From Coptis chinensis (Eukaryota; Streptophyta; Magnoliopsida; Ranunculales; Ranunculaceae), in the NCBI GenBank assembly GCA_015680905.1, contig CM027383.1:84601001-84665000 (forward strand): a stretch of DNA of 64,000 nt, given 5' to 3'. Of this stretch, positions 35,054 to 46,467 are shown piece by piece. How positions within the stretch are numbered: the stretch's first letter is position 1; each line of letters opens with the position of its first letter. Made by a program: the position numbers and the translations under genes. The notes below the pieces were generated by a model. The model did no database searches. It was not told the DNA's origin and saw only the letters and a program-made list of their open reading frames with translations.

Positions 35054-38000
35054 TCATTTAAACTTGTAGAAGACTTGGAAAGGATCTTCCCACTTGTGAA
35101 TCCAACTTGGTCTTCCAAGGTAAATGAACTTATCTTGAGTTTGCAGACCACCACTAACTCGTGCAAGTGCATCTGCAGTGATATTGGCCTCTCGCCAAAT
35201 TGCAGTGAATTTGATGGATTGAACTTCAAGTTTGCAGCTCAACCATCTCGACACAAGCTCCCAAGGGATCTGGTCATTCTCAAAATCCTTGACAGCCGCT
35301 TCAGAATCGGACTCTACCCATAATTGTTTCCAACATTTGTGTAAAGCCGTTTCGACCCCCACAATAGTTGCTAGACACTCAGCTCTGAAGTTTGTGCCCA
35401 CTCCAATATTCTGCCACACGGTAGAAGAAGAATTAAATTGCGGTTTCTAAAAACTATACCAATACCTGATAGACCTGGGTTACCCATAGATGAACCATTG
35501 GTATTAAGCTTGATGATATTGTTGTCAGGAGGTATCCAACAACACTGCTTGATGCTTGGTGCTCTCCTTGGTCTTTGATTTCCATCCCAGAACCTTAGAA
35601 TAACATTATCACCCTTGGTGTTCCAGCTATGTGCTTTGGAGAGTCTAGCCGACATCTTTACTTGTATTTTGACGTGTAACTTACATTCCCACAAGCTACC
35701 CACTTTATTGTCAAAATACACTTTGTTTCTCTGTTTCCAAATGCTTACATTCCTGCAGTGATGGCTGAGCGCCATAAGTGTTGTATTCTACTGCTCCATA
35801 GTTTAGCTAAGTTCATCGCTGAACTGAAGTCAATGAGAGGGGTGGAGCAGTTAAAAGCTAATGCAATCTACTTCCAAAGCTTTTGAAAGAAGGTGCACGT
35901 CCAAAACAAATGGGTAAAGGACTTAATATGATCTTTACAGAGACAGCAGCGTGATGCTAAATGCACACCAACTTTCTAAACACGCACATCTATGGGCACA
36001 CCTCGTCTTAGTATTTTCCACGCCAGAGATGCATAGTGAGGGTGGATATACTGATTCCATAGAAACTTGCTCCATTCAGTGACTGGCTTCTTTTTTCTGA
36101 TTTGGTCATACGCTGATTTCACCGAGAACTTACCTCTTGAGTCTGGACACCAAACAATGAAATCCTCAATGAGGTTGACACTGTCCATCAGTTGCTTCAT
36201 AACATCAGGAATAACCCACTTATCTTCTATGAACAAATCACACACTCTTGTTCTACACCCCTTAATCTGTGCAGAATCGACGCCGAGAGCTTGCTTCAAA
36301 GACTGAGTGCCCAACCAGTTGCTGCGCCACAAATCCACTTGTTCCCCATCTGCCACAACCCACTGTGATCTCTTCACCACTTCCACCGAGGCATTCCTTA
36401 TCCCAGACCAAATGGATATAGGCTTATGGTAGTTTAGAATTTCACCATCCTCATTGAAATATTTTGCATTCATTAATCTTGCAAAATCAGTTTTCTCATG
36501 TAAGATTTCCCAGGCCAACTTCATAAGCATAGCAGTGTTTATATCTGCAAGCTTTCTGATCCCAAGCCCACCTTCCAACAAAGGTTTGCACGTCTTCTCC
36601 CAACTTACGGTCACACCTTTTTTGATGGTAGGGTCACCTTACCACAAAAAATTTCTTAGCAACCTTTCAACTTCATTGATCATCGATGTAGGCTACTTGA
36701 GGATTGCCATGTTATGAATGGGTAAGCTGCAGAGAACAGACTTGATAAGAATAACTCGCCCTTGGAACGACAACAAGTTTCCCTTCCAACTCGAGAGTTT
36801 TTTCTTTATTTTATCTAGAACAGGCGAAATAGATGCTCTTGTGATTTTACCTTGGTGTAGAGGAATACCAAGGTATTTTTCTGGTAAGAAGCCCTCTTTC
36901 ATATTCAACTCCTGCATGGCTGTCTCCTTTCTTGCTTGAGTGAAGCCTCCAAAAAAAAATTTACTTTTTTCTTTGTTCACATATTGGCCGGATGCTCGTT
37001 GGTATCTTTCCAAAATATAATTTATTTTTCTGAGCCCTCAAATATCTCCATTTGCAAACACAATGATGTCATCGGCAAAAAGCATGTGACTAGGAGCATG
37101 GACACCTTTGATAGAGACCATTGGCTTCACATGCTTCATACTCCTTAAGTAAAGGAGGGTTCGGCTCAAAGAATCTTCAGCAATAGCAAAGAGCAATAGG
37201 GACAGTGGGTCCCCTTGCTTTAGTCCTCTGCTCATTGGGAAGTACCCCACAGGACCACCATTTACCAGAATAGAAATGAGTGCTGAACTTATAATAGTTT
37301 TGATCCTCCTGATCCACATCGAGGAAAAACCAAGTTTAAGCATAACCTGACATAGGAAGTCCCAGCTCATTGTGTCATAAGCTTGGGTGATGTCCAGCTT
37401 CAGTGCCACCGACCCCCCATATCTTTTCTACTTCAGCTCATTCATCAATTCTGAGGCCATGGCTATAGACTAAGAACTTCTTCCCGGAACAAAACCTATC
37501 TGTTCAAGAGTGATTAGTTTCCCAGCCACATCATTGAGTCTTAACTGGAGTAACTTCATTATAATCTTCATGAGAAGTTACTCATACAGATAGGCCTGTA
37601 TTGGCTAAGCTTCTGTGCATTTTTGTTCTTTGGAATAAGAGAGATGAAATTGGAGTTCATTCCCTTAGGTAGGCAACCTTGGATGAAAAATGATTGTATT
37701 GCAACACATATATCTTGTTTGATTATGCTCCAACATTTGTGATAGAAGTGTCCTTGGAAACCATCGGGGCCCGGTGAACTATCTGTCTTCATACTAAACA
37801 CAGCATGTTGAATCTCCTCATAAGAAGGGGTTCTATCAAGAGAGTAGTTATCTTCTTCAGAAATCAGGTTAGGAACTAAACTCAGTAGGCCTAAATCTTC
37901 CTGAACTGGCTTTCCTTGAATTTCTTTGTGTAGAAATCAACATGGCCCTTGATAAGGTCCTGTTCAGCTAGCACTATCCCATCTTCAGTCATGATCTCAA

Positions 38001-39113
38001 TCATAATGGCTGCTCCTTGTCTAATTTTGCACATGTTGTGGAAGTATGCTGAATTTCTATCACCATCGTCCTCAAAGTGAGTTCTACTCTTTTGCCTGAG
38101 TAAAGAAGTTCTATTTACTCTTGCTGCATCAAGCTCTATTTCTTTCTGAACAACTGTAGCAGTAATTTGCTCATCCTCAGGGTGTTGATCAGCCAGAACT
38201 TGTGATATGAGTAAATCCTCTTGAGCTCTTCTTATATTATCATCTACATGCCCAAAAATGTCCCGATTCCACTTCTTAAGGTCCTCTTTCAATCTTTGGA
38301 GCTTTTTCATCACTTTAACCATTGGTGCAGCTATCATATCTTGATTCCAACTATACGCAACCAAATTTAAAAAGGAAGGGTGTGAAGTCCACATCTTATT
38401 GAATCTGAAAGGTATCTTGGGTTTGGGGATAAGAGGATGCACTCCCATAAGTGGAGAGTGGTCTGAGCCTTGTCGAGCACCAACCTTATACTTCCAGCCT
38501 GAGAACTTATGATTCCAAGCCTCATTGTAAAAGGCCCTATCTAACTTTGAAAGGACTCTGTTCGGACCCCACTGGTTGTTACACCATGTAAACTGGACTC
38601 CCTCCAGTGGCTTTCAAAAAGTTTATTTGTGCTAACAACCTCATGAAATTCTTTCATAGCTGTTCTACTAGGTGGCCTTTTTCCTTTCTTTTCCTCGTTT
38701 CTCAGAACCACATTAAAATCACCCATGACTAGCCAAGGTAACACTGTGGACACCAACTTCAACTCATCCCAAAGCTGTCGTCTATTAACTAGCAAACAAT
38801 TTGCATGAACAAAAGATAGTATGCAATCTTCCACCATTACAGTGATTTGCTGGGCCAAGGAAGAAATAAGCGACATCTTCACTCCTTTCTTGGCCAGAAC
38901 CCAGATATTACCCATTCTGCTAGGGCAATCATTGTGCAGAATGTACTCTTCAAAAAAATTGATACTAAAGGACCTAATCACATTTAGTTGAGGTCTAATG
39001 AGGGGCTCAGCCAAACAAACAACATCCGGCTTATTAGTACTGATCAACTCTTTCAATCTATCTCTAGCTGTAATCTTTAAGGCACCCCTAATATTCCAGA
39101 AGAGGATCTTCAT
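35054..39113 (-). pseudogene. LINE ORF2: endonuclease, reverse transcriptase, zf-RVT, RNase H
   Basis: It starts MKILFWNIRGA at 39113, the usual endonuclease N-terminus; VCLAEPLI and GDFNVV (about 38733-38716) follow. A frameshift lies near 38580. RT motifs: SSPGPDGFQGHFY (37785), FISLIPK and YRPICMSNF (37640-37570), KLDITQAYDTMSWDF (37400), RGLKQGDPLSLLLF (37225) and FADDIIVFANG (37070), so the catalytic FADD is intact. A zf-RVT-type domain (36614-35976) is followed by an RVT_3 RNase H (35550-35054) with ESDSEAAVKD and ITADALAR. At least five frame breaks or stops (near 38540, 37800, 37440-37410, 36650 and 35975). Confidence 0.9.
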
Positions 39114-39170
39114 TGAGAATTGTGATTAGGATTCTGCACCTTAGCAACAGGAGGCACATACGACCCCCTC

Positions 39171-40858
39171 TTACCTTTTTTTTTTCCACCTCGGACTATC
39201 TTTTAGAGCCTGTTTCTCCACAATATCAGTCCATTGAATGCTAGTCCTTGCTTTTTCCTGAGGTTCCATAGGGTGGCTATCCCCATCCAACTCTTTATTC
39301 TGAAGTATGAGGAATTGGTTACTGATTTCCAATCCTTTATATGGTGAGCTAGGACCAGCCTCACGCTCCACCAGTGTTGGAGCCATTGTAGTGACATTCT
39401 CTGCCACTACTGAAGTAAAATTCTCTGCCATTACTGGAGTGACCCTTTTTGTCATAATTGTCTCAGCTTGTTCCACATGACCTCTGTCCACTTCCAGGAT
39501 TTCATCTAATCCCTCATGCTGTTCTGATTGTACAACATCAGTCTCATTTGGTAAGTCAGATTCCACATGTTGTATGGTTTCTTCTTGCACCTCGTCTGCA
39601 TGATCATCGCTATGTACTGTCTGTACCTCTGTAGACTCAACTACTGGTTCACCATGCACTGATTGCACTTCTGTAGGAGCAACTACTTGTTCACCATGTA
39701 CTGACTGCACCTCTATCTGTACTTGGTCTTGAGTTACCGGTGTCTCACCCAAAACATTCTCAGGACCGAAGTTGTTTAGAGTAACCACATTTGACCGAAG
39801 TTTGAGTTGCCTGTTGTTCTCCTCCAACACCCCCAGCGTTCTTATTTTTCCTCTTCCATCTTCTTCTCTGGTTTCTCTGCATGCCCTCGGTTATAGGTTG
39901 TTCTTTTTCACCCGAGAGATCCTTCTCTTTAGACTGCTCATTCTCTTTGCTGAATGCATCCTTGAGAATTCTACACTCAGTTACCAGGTGACCTAACCTC
40001 TTACAATGATTGCAGAATTTCGGTATTTTTCCAGTGTCCACCTTTTGCCAGAATTTAGTCTCTTCCTTCTACCTCCACCCAAATTTTCTCTGGGATCTTC
40101 TCTGTTAAATCAAGGTCAACTAAGACACTAGCATAATATCCTAGTGTTCTTTTTGCTGTTGTTTCATCAGTATGGATTGGTCTGCCAATTGCTCTAGCAA
40201 GCGAGAGAATTGTTTTAATCTCCCAGTACTCAAGACTGAGTCCTGGAAATCTGATCCACACCAGCGCATTCGAATGATTTTCCTTATTAGTTGAGAAATT
40301 GGGTGTCCATTTAGACAACCTTAACACCTGATCACCAAAAACCCAGGTTCCTTGCCCCCAGATTCTATTGTAGTCGGCCTCATCAGTGAAGCGGAACATA
40401 ATGTATCCTTTTCCTAATGGTGAAGCTTGCCATTCACCCTTAGGAGCCCACAATTGTTTGATTTTATCATTAACCACGCTCATATTGCATCGTGATAGAT
40501 CTACTCTGCCAACCAATGCAAGTTTACAGAAGTCTAGGCCTTTATCCACTTCAGAAGCTTGGATTGTGATTGTGGGATAGTCACCTTGTCGACCCGGTGT
40601 AGGCAGCGTTGAGGTATCCACATCCCTTCCATAGGTAACTTTTGCAGCATTTGCATATGATTTCTTGGTTATGTTTGTCAGTTGAGGCGTTGTAACATCT
40701 ACCTCTTCGACTATTACACTCTCAGTAGGGCTTCTTGGATTTGCTTGTTTGCTATTGCTTGAACACCCATCTAGAAAGTCCCATGGGCAAAAGACTGGAT
40801 CTTTATGTTGTAACGATTGCTCGTTATTAGGAGTATCGATATCCATGCTCGAAAGCAT
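39171..40858 (-). pseudogene. LINE ORF1: DUF4283-like domain plus zinc knuckle
   Basis: From ATG 40858, about 268 codons carry the DUF4283-like nucleic-acid-binding fold (LALVGRVDLSRC, then GKGYIMFRFTDEADYNRIW, then NALVWIRFPGLSLEYW). A frame break at 40055 is followed by the retroviral-type knuckle CNHCKRLGHLVTEC (40010-39970) and a Lys/Glu-rich stretch. Another shift (about 39800) leads into an acidic tail with repeats of EVQSVHGE (39740-39600). ORF1 proteins bind LINE RNA. The ORF is broken here. Confidence 0.85.
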
Positions 40859-41202
40859 ACGAGTTATGCCGGAAAGAGGGGGTTAACCGCCGGTGGAGGC
40901 TGGCTAACCCATTCGAGGGGAAAGTTTTCCTCTCCCGAGCCAACCTTATCCCTCACAATTGCTGTAATTAGAACTAAAGTTACCCAAAAAGGAAAAAGGA
41001 AGTTAAAAAGACCTAAAAGCCCTTTTACACATAAAATCCAAGTGCAGAAGTTGTGTTATCTGTATTACCACAATCTGTGGTGATCTTCCTTGCTCCTTGC
41101 ATAAGGTTGCTGGGCTTGAATTAGATAAAATGAAGAAATGAGAGAGAGAATCAAGAGAAGGAAAAGAGAGTCAAAAGAGAAGGAAAAGAGATTGTTCATA
41201 AT

Positions 41203-42139
41203 GGTCTTGCTAGAAGATTCTGCTTGCCCGTTGCCTTCTGGATTGTATGGAGCTGAGAACCCCCTGCTTCACCTTGTATGCTTGTAAGAACGCCTGCACT
41301 TTGGATCCAGTGAACTGGGTTCCATTGTCCGCTATGATAATATATGGCAACCCAAATCTACAGATGATATTCTCCCATAAGAACTTGATCACTTGTACTT
41401 CCTTGACCTGTTGCAGGGCCACTGCCTCAATCCACTTGGTGAAATAGTCTGTGGCCACCAACATGAAGCTCCTTTTGCTGCTAGCCATGGGTAGTGGACC
41501 CACTATATCCATTACCCACATTGCGAAAGGCCACGGACTAGACACACTATGTAGTGGTTCCGCTGGCACAAAGATCATCTGAGCAAATCTCTGACACTTT
41601 TCACATCGCTTAGCGTAGTTCACGGCATTCCCCTTTATGTGTGGCCAAAAGTAGCCCTGCGTTATCAATCTGTGCGCCATTGTTCTGCCCGCTAAGTGAC
41701 TTCCACAGTCTCCCCTATGTAACTCCGTCAGCACCTCTAGGGCTAACTTCGGCCCCAGACGCTTCAACAAAGGCCCGTTAAAATTCTTTCGATACAGCTC
41801 CCCTTCTATTAGTACGTACCTCCGAGAAATCTGCTCCAATCTCTTTTTCTCCTTTTTATCTTTCACCACGTCCCCAGACAAAAAACTCTTGATGGGCTTA
41901 ATCCAACCCCCCTCTTCCTCCTCGGCCTGACATATCTCAACCCCTTCCTCTTCCACTTCCTCTGTACTAGGTTTCTCCAGTCGCTTTATTTTTATCACTC
42001 TCTCTTCAGACCCAGGAATTGCGGCAACCACGTATGATAAGACGTCGGCATGTCTGTTCTCGCCGCGACCCAGATGTATGAACTTGATCTTTGCAAACCT
42101 GGCAGCCCTCTTTTGCAGCACTTTCAAATATTTTACCAT
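41203..42139 (-). pseudogene. gypsy integrase, N-terminal and core
   Basis: The HHCC zinc domain (ELHRGDCGSHLAGRTMAH, then CEKCQRFAQ; about 41720-41580) is intact. The DDE core shows MDIVGPLP (about 41503), ADNGTQFTG (about 41325) and NPEGNGQAESSSKT (41245-41205). All three acidic residues are present. A stop/frameshift occurs around 41260-41210, and the LINE cuts the core just after the third. The linker upstream is acidic and joins the second RNase H. Confidence 0.9.
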
Positions 42140-42910
42140 CCGCGGTCATCGCGCAGCAAACCCCCCATTTGCTTGGCACACTACCAAATTCGAGTCCGTA
42201 TACACTGTCAGCTCTTTTATCCCCACATCCTCTGCCATTCTCATACCCGCTATTACCGCCTCATACTCTGCTTCATTATTGGATGCCGCAAACCCTAACT
42301 TCATAGTTAGCTCCATTTTGTTGTTCTCCGGCGTGACCAGCACCACTCCTACCCCACTGCAAGTGTCTATGGCTGACCCATCGGCGAACACTCTCCACCC
42401 ATTTCTCCGATCCCAGGGGTCCAACCAGTCCTGTTCAATGATCTTCTCCGACTCTATGATCATCTCTTCTCCCCAGGTAGGATCCTCCACTGGAAACTCT
42501 GCTAAGAATTCTGCCACCGCCTGTGCCTTCTCCGCTGTTCTGATATGATATTGTATCTCGTAAGAACTCAACATTACTGCCCATTTCAGCATCCTCCCAG
42601 ATTTTTCTGCTTTTAATGCTTGCTTTAAAGGCAAATTTGTCACCACCACTACAAAGTGCGCTTCAAAGTATGGTTTCAACTTCAGGGAAGAGAACACCAA
42701 TGCCAAGGCATATTTTTCGACTATGCTATATCGGGTCTCGGCATCCAGCAATGTTTTACTTTGGAAGTACACCGACTTTTCTAACTTACCCACAATTCTG
42801 ACTAGTACTGAGCTAATTGCATACTCCATGACCCCTAAATACAAGTATAATTTTTCTCCCTGTTCCATCCACGACAGCAGAGGGGCCTTACCTAGATAAC
42901 TCTTCAACTC
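42140..42910 (-). pseudogene. gypsy RNase H and Tat-type second RNase H
   Basis: The first RNase H (42907-42540) shows LYLYLGVMEYAISSVLVR, VYFQSKTLLDAETRYSIVEK and LKPYFEAH. A separate second RNase H (42420-42146) shows WRVFADGSA, GVGVVLVTPENN, AASNNEAEYEAVIAGM and YTDSNLVV, with the catalytic D-E-D order kept. The pair identifies the element as Tat lineage. A stop at the left edge separates it from integrase. Confidence 0.9.
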
Positions 42911-43930
42911 CTAGAACGCCTCCTCGCATTCCGCGGTCCATTCGAAATCTGGAGTGTTTCTCAACAACCGATACAACGGCCTACAGTTGTTCGATAACTT
43001 TGAGATGAACCTATTCAAAGCCGCGACCCTTCCTACAAGCCTCTGCACCTCTTTGACGTCCTGAGGCGACGGCATCTCCACTAGGGCTCTTATCTGCTTG
43101 GGATTGGCCTCTATTCCCCGGTAAGTAACTATGTACCCCAGAAACTTCCCCGTAGTAACGCCAAACGTACACTTCTCTGGGTTAAACTTTAAATTGTACG
43201 ACCGCAGTATACTGAACGTCTCTTTCAAACCCTCTAAATGTTCTTCCTCTGACATGCTCTCCTCCACCATGTCATCTATGTAAATCTCAATTCCCTTTCG
43301 GATCTTGTTTTCAAATATTTTCTCCCCTAGCCGCTGAAATGTAGCCCCGGCGTTCTTCAATCCAAACGGCATTCTAGTATAGCAATATGTACCGCCTTCC
43401 ACCACGAAGGCTGTCTTCTCCTGATCTGGCCCATACATAGCAACCTGGTTATATCCCATTGATGCGTCCATGAAGGAAAATATTTTCAACCCTGCAGTTC
43501 TATCTACCAGCTCGTCTACTCTCGGCATAGGGTAGCTGTCCTTGGGACATTCTGAATTCATGTCAGTGAAGTCGACACACATACGTACCTTGCCATTCTT
43601 CTTAGGCACCGCGACCACATTTGACAACCAGTCGGTAAACGACATCTCTCGTATTATACCTGCCCCCTTCAACATCACGACCTCCTCGCGAATTCCTTTG
43701 GCGTACTTCGGTCTAATTCCTCGCATCTTCTGTCTTATTGGCTTAGCATCTTCCCTCATATGTAACCTATGACATGCGAATTCTGGGTCTAATCCGGTGA
43801 CCTCCTCAATCATCCACGCAAACACATCTTTATTGGAAGACAAAAACTGTACTAACTTAACATTCCATTCCTCAGACAAACTGGACCCCACTGATGTGAA
43901 CTTCTCCTCGTCGCCTTCCCCCAAATTCAC
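42911..43930 (-). pseudogene. gypsy reverse transcriptase
   Basis: An open run of 339 codons with RT landmarks in order: VPKKNGKVRMCVDFTDMN, CPKDSYPMPRVDELVD, FSFMDASMGYNQV, PFGLKNAGATFQRL, YIDDMVEES (catalytic Y-x-D-D intact), FLGYIVTYRGIEANP and NRFISKLSNNCRPLYRLL. This is the best preserved domain of the element. A stop directly follows, before RNase H. Confidence 0.9.
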
Positions 43931-44580
43931 TACCTCTATCTCATCTAAGGTCTTCGGTCCCTCTGTTGACTCCGCCGACCACTCCCCGACGGTGAACTGT
44001 AATTGCTATGGCTACCTCTTCCTGGAACGCGAAGTATCTTCCTCTGATCCACGGATCAATCTCTTCACTGTACTCACGGTGATCGTTTTTAGTCACACCG
44101 ATCCCTCATGGACCTCATATACCCCGGTAGGAGTAGGGAATCGGATCACTTGGTAGTATGTAGAGGGGACTGCTTTCATCTTGTGAATCCACCTCCTTCC
44201 CAGGATGGCGTTGTATTGTGAGTAGGTATCCACCACCTTGAACCTCGAGAACACTGTAACTGGTCCCGTGGTCACTGGGAGCAGAAGCTCCCCTAAAGGT
44301 TCCGTCATACTTCCATTGGACCCATACAAATTCATCAGTGAGGGTCTCAACTGCTTCCTTTCTATCTTCATTTTCTCCATTGTCCCTCTAAACAATAAAT
44401 CTACTGCACTGCCGCAGTCTACTAACACCCTCTTCACCATGTAATTTCCCATCGCCACTGTGATCACCAACGCATCCTCATGCGGGGAATCGATGGCCTG
44501 AAGGTCCGCATCGATGAACATTATGCTTCCCCTTCCATTCGCGGACCAGGAGGTCGCCCGCGAATGTCCTGCTGATTCAT
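43931..44580 (-). pseudogene. gypsy protease
   Basis: At 44521-44093 the frame shows HEDALVITVAMGNYMVKRV, LVDCGSAVDLLF and YNAILGRRWIHKMKAVPS. The active-site triad reads D-C-G, variant of D-[ST]-G as is common in Tat elements. Stops at 44092 and near 44020-43990 separate it from RT. Confidence 0.85.
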
Positions 44581-44584
44581 GGAC

Positions 44585-46060
44585 CTACTGTATGCTTGCC
44601 GCCCGCCGTATTCTATCTCGGTGTGCATTGTGGCTCAATATCTCTCCACTGAAGATCACGTTGATCGTCCCCAATATCCTCCCCTGGGTCAGTGCTTGCT
44701 CTACCTTTTCCTCTTCTATTATAAACTCCTTCAACAACCCCTTTCCTATCATCCTCTGAATCAACCATCTCAACGCGTAGCAGCCGTCCATCTCATGGTT
44801 GTGTATTTGATGATAGGTGCAATAGGGTCTACCTCGTACCTCCACTGGTTTGGTTCGCGGACCCTCATACCCCTGCAAATTCTGAATCAACGGTAGTATC
44901 TCGCTTAACGACTTGTTCAGTGGCACTTGTTCTACCTCACGATAGGGCTTTTTGTCTCGACTCTCCCTCCTAGCCTCTTCTCTGCTCCTCTCGGGCCGCG
45001 ACGAATATCCTTGGTATCCGCTGCCCCCTTTGTCCGAGGACTCATATCGCCGACGCCCCTCGCCTTTTTCCAGCGATAACACCGCCTTCCCTAGCCTTCT
45101 CACCTCCTTCTGCATGGTGTCTTCGTACCTGATGTACTTCTCCACCCTCGGGTATAGATCCTGTAATGTTGCAATTTCATTCTTGGCTACCGACTCATGC
45201 ACCCTCGTTCCCGGACGTAATCCTCTCTCGAAAGCTATCACCGCCATTCTTTTGTCCAGATTCTCTACTTTCAAGGTCTCCGCCTTGAATCTACACAAGA
45301 AGTCCCTTACCGATTCAGCGGACCTCTGCCTTACGTTGAACAAGGCCGTGATGTCCACAACACGCTTCTTCTAGTGTATAAAATGGTCAATGAACGCCTG
45401 CTCCAACTCCTTAAAGCTATTAATACTCTTAGAAGGTAATCTATAATACCAGTCAGATGCTCCCCCTTTTAAGCTTGCCAGGAACATCATACATCTCAGC
45501 CCGTCATACCACGGCTCCTGCCACAACGGCATCTGCTGCCAGAAGTGATGAATGTGGTCAGCAGGGTCTCCAGTCCCATCGTACCTCTCAAACCTTGGCT
45601 GGTTGAACCTCTTCGGCACCTCCGACTTCCAAATTGCGCCTGCCAGTGGGTTGCGGTTCAACCCTGCCACCACCTGACTTGCCGCACCTCCCATGCCCTT
45701 GGCCTGTTCCAGACTACCTTTCAGATCACTGGCAATCATTTCTCTTACTTGCTCCTTAGTGAACCACACCACCGTCTGTTCTTCAGCATCTGTTCCCCCT
45801 TCCTCCTCTCTCTCTGCTCCCGACACTTCCCTTTTCAACTCCTCTATTGTCTCTTTCTCTCTCCTTAACCTCTCATTTTCTTCTCTCAACCTCGCTATCT
45901 CCTCATGCAACAACCTTGTTTCCTCCGCCTCTGACATTACTGTCTCTTCCCTACCTTGCTCCTCCCCTTTACTCCTTACTGACTCCACATCCATCTCGGT
46001 GACCGTCGTTTTTTTCGGTCGACCCACTCTTTTTTTTGTTGCCATCTCACTATTTTTCAC
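44585..46060 (-). pseudogene. gypsy gag with one in-frame stop
   Basis: ATG 46060 opens a Lys/Arg start and a Glu-rich, probably coiled-coil region (LLHEEIARLREENERLRREKETI). The gag core follows with FNQPRFERYDGTGDPADHIHHFWQQM and LKGGASDWYYRLPSKSINSF, then a TAG at about 45373. The same frame continues VRQRSAESVRDFLCRF, LRPGTRVHES and YIRYEDT, ending near YCTYHQIHNHEMDGCYAL, a Cys/His motif where a nucleocapsid would be. The single stop is the only break seen. Confidence 0.9.
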
Positions 46061-46063
46061 TCT

Positions 46064-46086
46064 TGTTCCCCACAGACGGCGCCAAA
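46064..46086 (-). promoter_or_regulatory. gypsy primer-binding site
   Basis: The minus strand reads TTTGGCGCCGTCTGTGGGGA directly inside the 5' LTR, with the TGGCGCC core shared with the other gypsy (27070-27091). Confidence 0.85.
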
Positions 46087-46439
46087 TGTTGTGACCTATC
46101 TTTCTCTCCTCCTCTCCTGTTCTATTTATAATCCCTCATCTCTCTCTTAGGCCCTCCACATGTCCCTCTATCTCTCGGTCCATTGATTGCTGCGTGGAGG
46201 GTTACCGTATGACCCTAGGGTTTTTCCTGTGCTCCTGCTGAGCACGTGTCCCGATGGTACAACTCCAAGTCAGCTATCCCGTCAAGTCACGGCTCTCTAC
46301 TGTCGGTTCTGAGTTCTCAGCCTTCATACTTAACTCTTATGTCCGCGGCCCTTCTAGAATGCTTCTCACCCCACTGTATGTCCTCTTTCTGAATCCGTTA
46401 TCCGCCGGACCGCCGGCCATCATAAATTGGGTCGCTACA
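46087..46439 (-). repeat. gypsy 5' LTR (353 bp)
   Basis: Partner of 29283-29635, TG...CA ends, followed by the target copy GTAAG. A minus-strand TATAAATAG lies near 46121-46130. Confidence 0.95.
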
Positions 46440-46467
46440 GTAAGTATATTTGGGTTGTGGTTCTTAC

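Larger units (their letters stand above)
34927..41187 (-). mobile_element. L1-type LINE (non-LTR retrotransposon)
   Basis: A complete-length LINE, 6.3 kb, on the minus strand. It has a 15-base target duplication (GAGATTGTTCATAAT, 34912-34926 and 41188-41202) and a poly-A tail (T run at 34927-34938). ORF1 has a DUF4283-like domain and CCHC knuckle; ORF2 has apurinic endonuclease, RT, zf-RVT and RNase H. The insertion lies in the gypsy integrase. Stops and frameshifts occur in both ORFs. Confidence 0.95.
29283..46439 (-). mobile_element. Ty3/gypsy Tat-type retrotransposon (17.2 kb with nested elements)
   Basis: Two LTRs of identical length (353 bp), TGTTGTG...GCTACA, are flanked by an exact GTAAG duplication (29278-29282 and 46440-46444). 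Minus-strand order: primer-binding site, gag, protease, RT, RNase H, archaeal-type RNase H, integrase; then an antisense gene on the plus strand before the 3' LTR. A LINE splits the integrase and a hAT-like element splits the antisense gene. Without them the element is about 9.6 kb. By eye the LTRs differ at roughly two dozen positions, mostly transitions. Confidence 0.95.
28954..46467 (+). mobile_element. Short long-TIR element, copy B (split by a 17-kb gypsy)
   Basis: Left part 28954-29282 and right part 46445-46467 together give about 352 bp that aligns with copy A at 6067-9698 in the same orientation. It includes the long inverted ends (TTGTTAGGAACTACAA at left). The gypsy element 29283-46439 sits inside the right-hand TIR and is flanked by GTAAG on both sides. 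The last bases at the right end have diverged (CTTACCAG). Confidence 0.7.

Noticed and set aside
41247-46094. Plus-strand open frames (66-156 codons) opposite gypsy gag-pol
   Set aside because: Shadows of the minus-strand coding; no motif of their own.
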